From: Candidatus Calidifonticultor daggyaiensis
GTDB lineage: Bacteria; Actinomycetota; Humimicrobiia; Humimicrobiales; Humimicrobiaceae
Length of the DNA stretch: 7,721 bases
Direction of reading: 5' to 3'
Assembly: GCA_015661035.1 (NCBI GenBank)
Contig: JACVJA010000060.1
Span: 1 to 7,721, forward strand
A program made the position numbers and the translations under genes. A model generated the notes under the pieces. That model worked only from the letters and a program-made list of their open reading frames with translations, was not told where the DNA came from and searched no databases. Below are positions 7,017 to 7,721 of this stretch, in pieces (within the stretch, counting starts at the first letter, position 1; each line of letters starts with the position of its first letter).

Positions 7017-7025
7017 TGATATAAT
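7017..7025 (+). promoter_or_regulatory. Extended -10 promoter candidate (TGATATAAT)
   Basis: TGATATAAT is a perfect TGnTATAAT extended -10 element, in the 47-base spacer after the glycosyltransferase stop. No good -35 box is present, which extended -10 promoters tolerate. Transcription would start near 7032, about 20 bases before the ATG at 7052, so the downstream gene may have its own promoter. Confidence 0.4.
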
Positions 7026-7051
7026 AAAATAAAAAGTTATAAAAATAAGGA

Positions 7052-7721
7052 ATGAAATTTTTAACTAAAATAAATAAAGTTTTTTACAAGATAAGAATTT
7101 CTGCCAATATTGCTGCTGAAAGCATTAAAACTGTAAAATATAATTCACTAATATTAATTTTGTTATTTCTTATTTTATTACCTGTTCTTATTGCTTTCTT
7201 TTTTACCGGATGCAGCAGATTAACTTATATACCCGGTGCAAGTTTTGGATATTTTATCTGGAATGAAAATAATAAAATATATATTGATTGGAGCTCAGAT
7301 AGAAAAGATAATAAGTTTGAAGGTTTTATATCAACTGACGGACAAATTTTAGATGTTACTCCAAGGAACTTTGAAGATGATGATAAAATCGAAAAAACAA
7401 ATAAAAATATAAGATTTACTGCATCTTTAAATAAAGAAGATTACTCTGATGGCATAATTTTATCATTAGAAAATTACACCTATATTAATTTTGACTTAAA
7501 AATCAACGGTTCCTATGACCTATCAAGAATTCATCTAGGCAGCTTGTTAGAAAATCCCAAAAATAATATCTTTAGCATTGACAAAGATTATTTTCAAACA
7601 TTAAGCGAAAAACCCTTTTATAAAAAACATCCATTTGCTGAGTTCTTTAAAAAGCTTTATATAAATAAATATTTTACTCTAATTTTTTTTATAGCTATAG
7701 GTATCATAATTATTGAAATCT
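7052..7721 (+). CDS. Membrane-anchored protein of unknown function, 3' end cut by window
   Basis: The frame is open from the ATG at 7052 to the edge (223 codons plus one base). An in-frame TAA sits six bases before the ATG, so this is the most upstream possible start. AAGGA abuts the ATG, too close for a standard Shine-Dalgarno. A basic N-terminal tail of about 31 residues precedes a hydrophobic helix (about 32-51) ending in Phe-Thr-Gly-Cys (C54), a possible but atypical lipobox. Residues 55-205 look like a folded extracytoplasmic domain rich in aromatic, Asp and Gly residues (GYFIWNENNKIYIDW near the start, FDLKINGSYDLSRIHLGSLL later). A second hydrophobic stretch starts at about 208 and runs out of the window, so the protein is probably bitopic or polytopic rather than a free lipoprotein. 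I do not recognise the family. It may be transcribed with the glycosyltransferase gene or from the extended -10 element between them. Confidence 0.75.
   Translation, partial: MKFLTKINKVFYKIRISANIAAESIKTVKYNSLILILLFLILLPVLIAFFFTGCSRLTYIPGASFGYFIWNENNKIYIDWSSDRKDNKFEGFISTDGQILDVTPRNFEDDDKIEKTNKNIRFTASLNKEDYSDGIILSLENYTYINFDLKINGSYDLSRIHLGSLLENPKNNIFSIDKDYFQTLSEKPFYKKHPFAEFFKKLYINKYFTLIFFIAIGIIIIEI

Overview
The window is strongly AT-rich by eye (A/T-run intergenic spacers, mostly A/T-ending codons) and densely coding. The standard genetic code fits, with TGG for Trp and normal stops. It most resembles a low-GC, probably anaerobic and possibly uncultivated bacterium. No rRNA, tRNA or other taxonomic marker is present, so the lineage cannot be fixed. 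No spacer exceeds about 112 bases, so there is no long gene-free stretch.

Left part (1-5551, minus strand). Four genes run in one direction with spacers of 86, 35 and 30 bases, as in an operon. In transcription order they are: (i) a tandem HD-domain protein of the YfbR/5'-deoxynucleotidase type, whose first HD unit has lost its metal ligands while the second keeps them; (ii) a DUF2779 protein joining a Cas4/RecB-like PD-(D/E)XK nuclease, with four cysteines suited to an Fe-S cluster, to a DEDD-type exonuclease fold; (iii) a small protein with a zinc ribbon at each end; (iv) the start of a large exported protein with a probable lipobox, seven LVIVD-type repeats (probably a seven-bladed beta-propeller), a PKD-like domain and the beginning of what looks like a transglutaminase-associated region, cut by the window edge.

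Middle (5552-5672). This is a divergent, nearly pure A/T intergenic region with a perfect 15-bp tandem duplication and weak promoter candidates in both directions.

Right part (5673-7721, plus strand). A polytopic GT-C-like glycosyltransferase is followed 47 bases later by the start of an unrecognised membrane-anchored protein, which runs off the edge. A good extended -10 element lies between them.

Taken together, the minus-strand genes pair nucleic-acid and nucleotide hydrolases (nuclease, exonuclease, HD phosphohydrolase) with a zinc-ribbon adaptor candidate. The flanking genes are envelope proteins. Whether the nuclease/HD pair is housekeeping, repair or defence cannot be decided from the window. 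I see no CRISPR array, transposase, integrase, toxin-antitoxin pair or phage gene.
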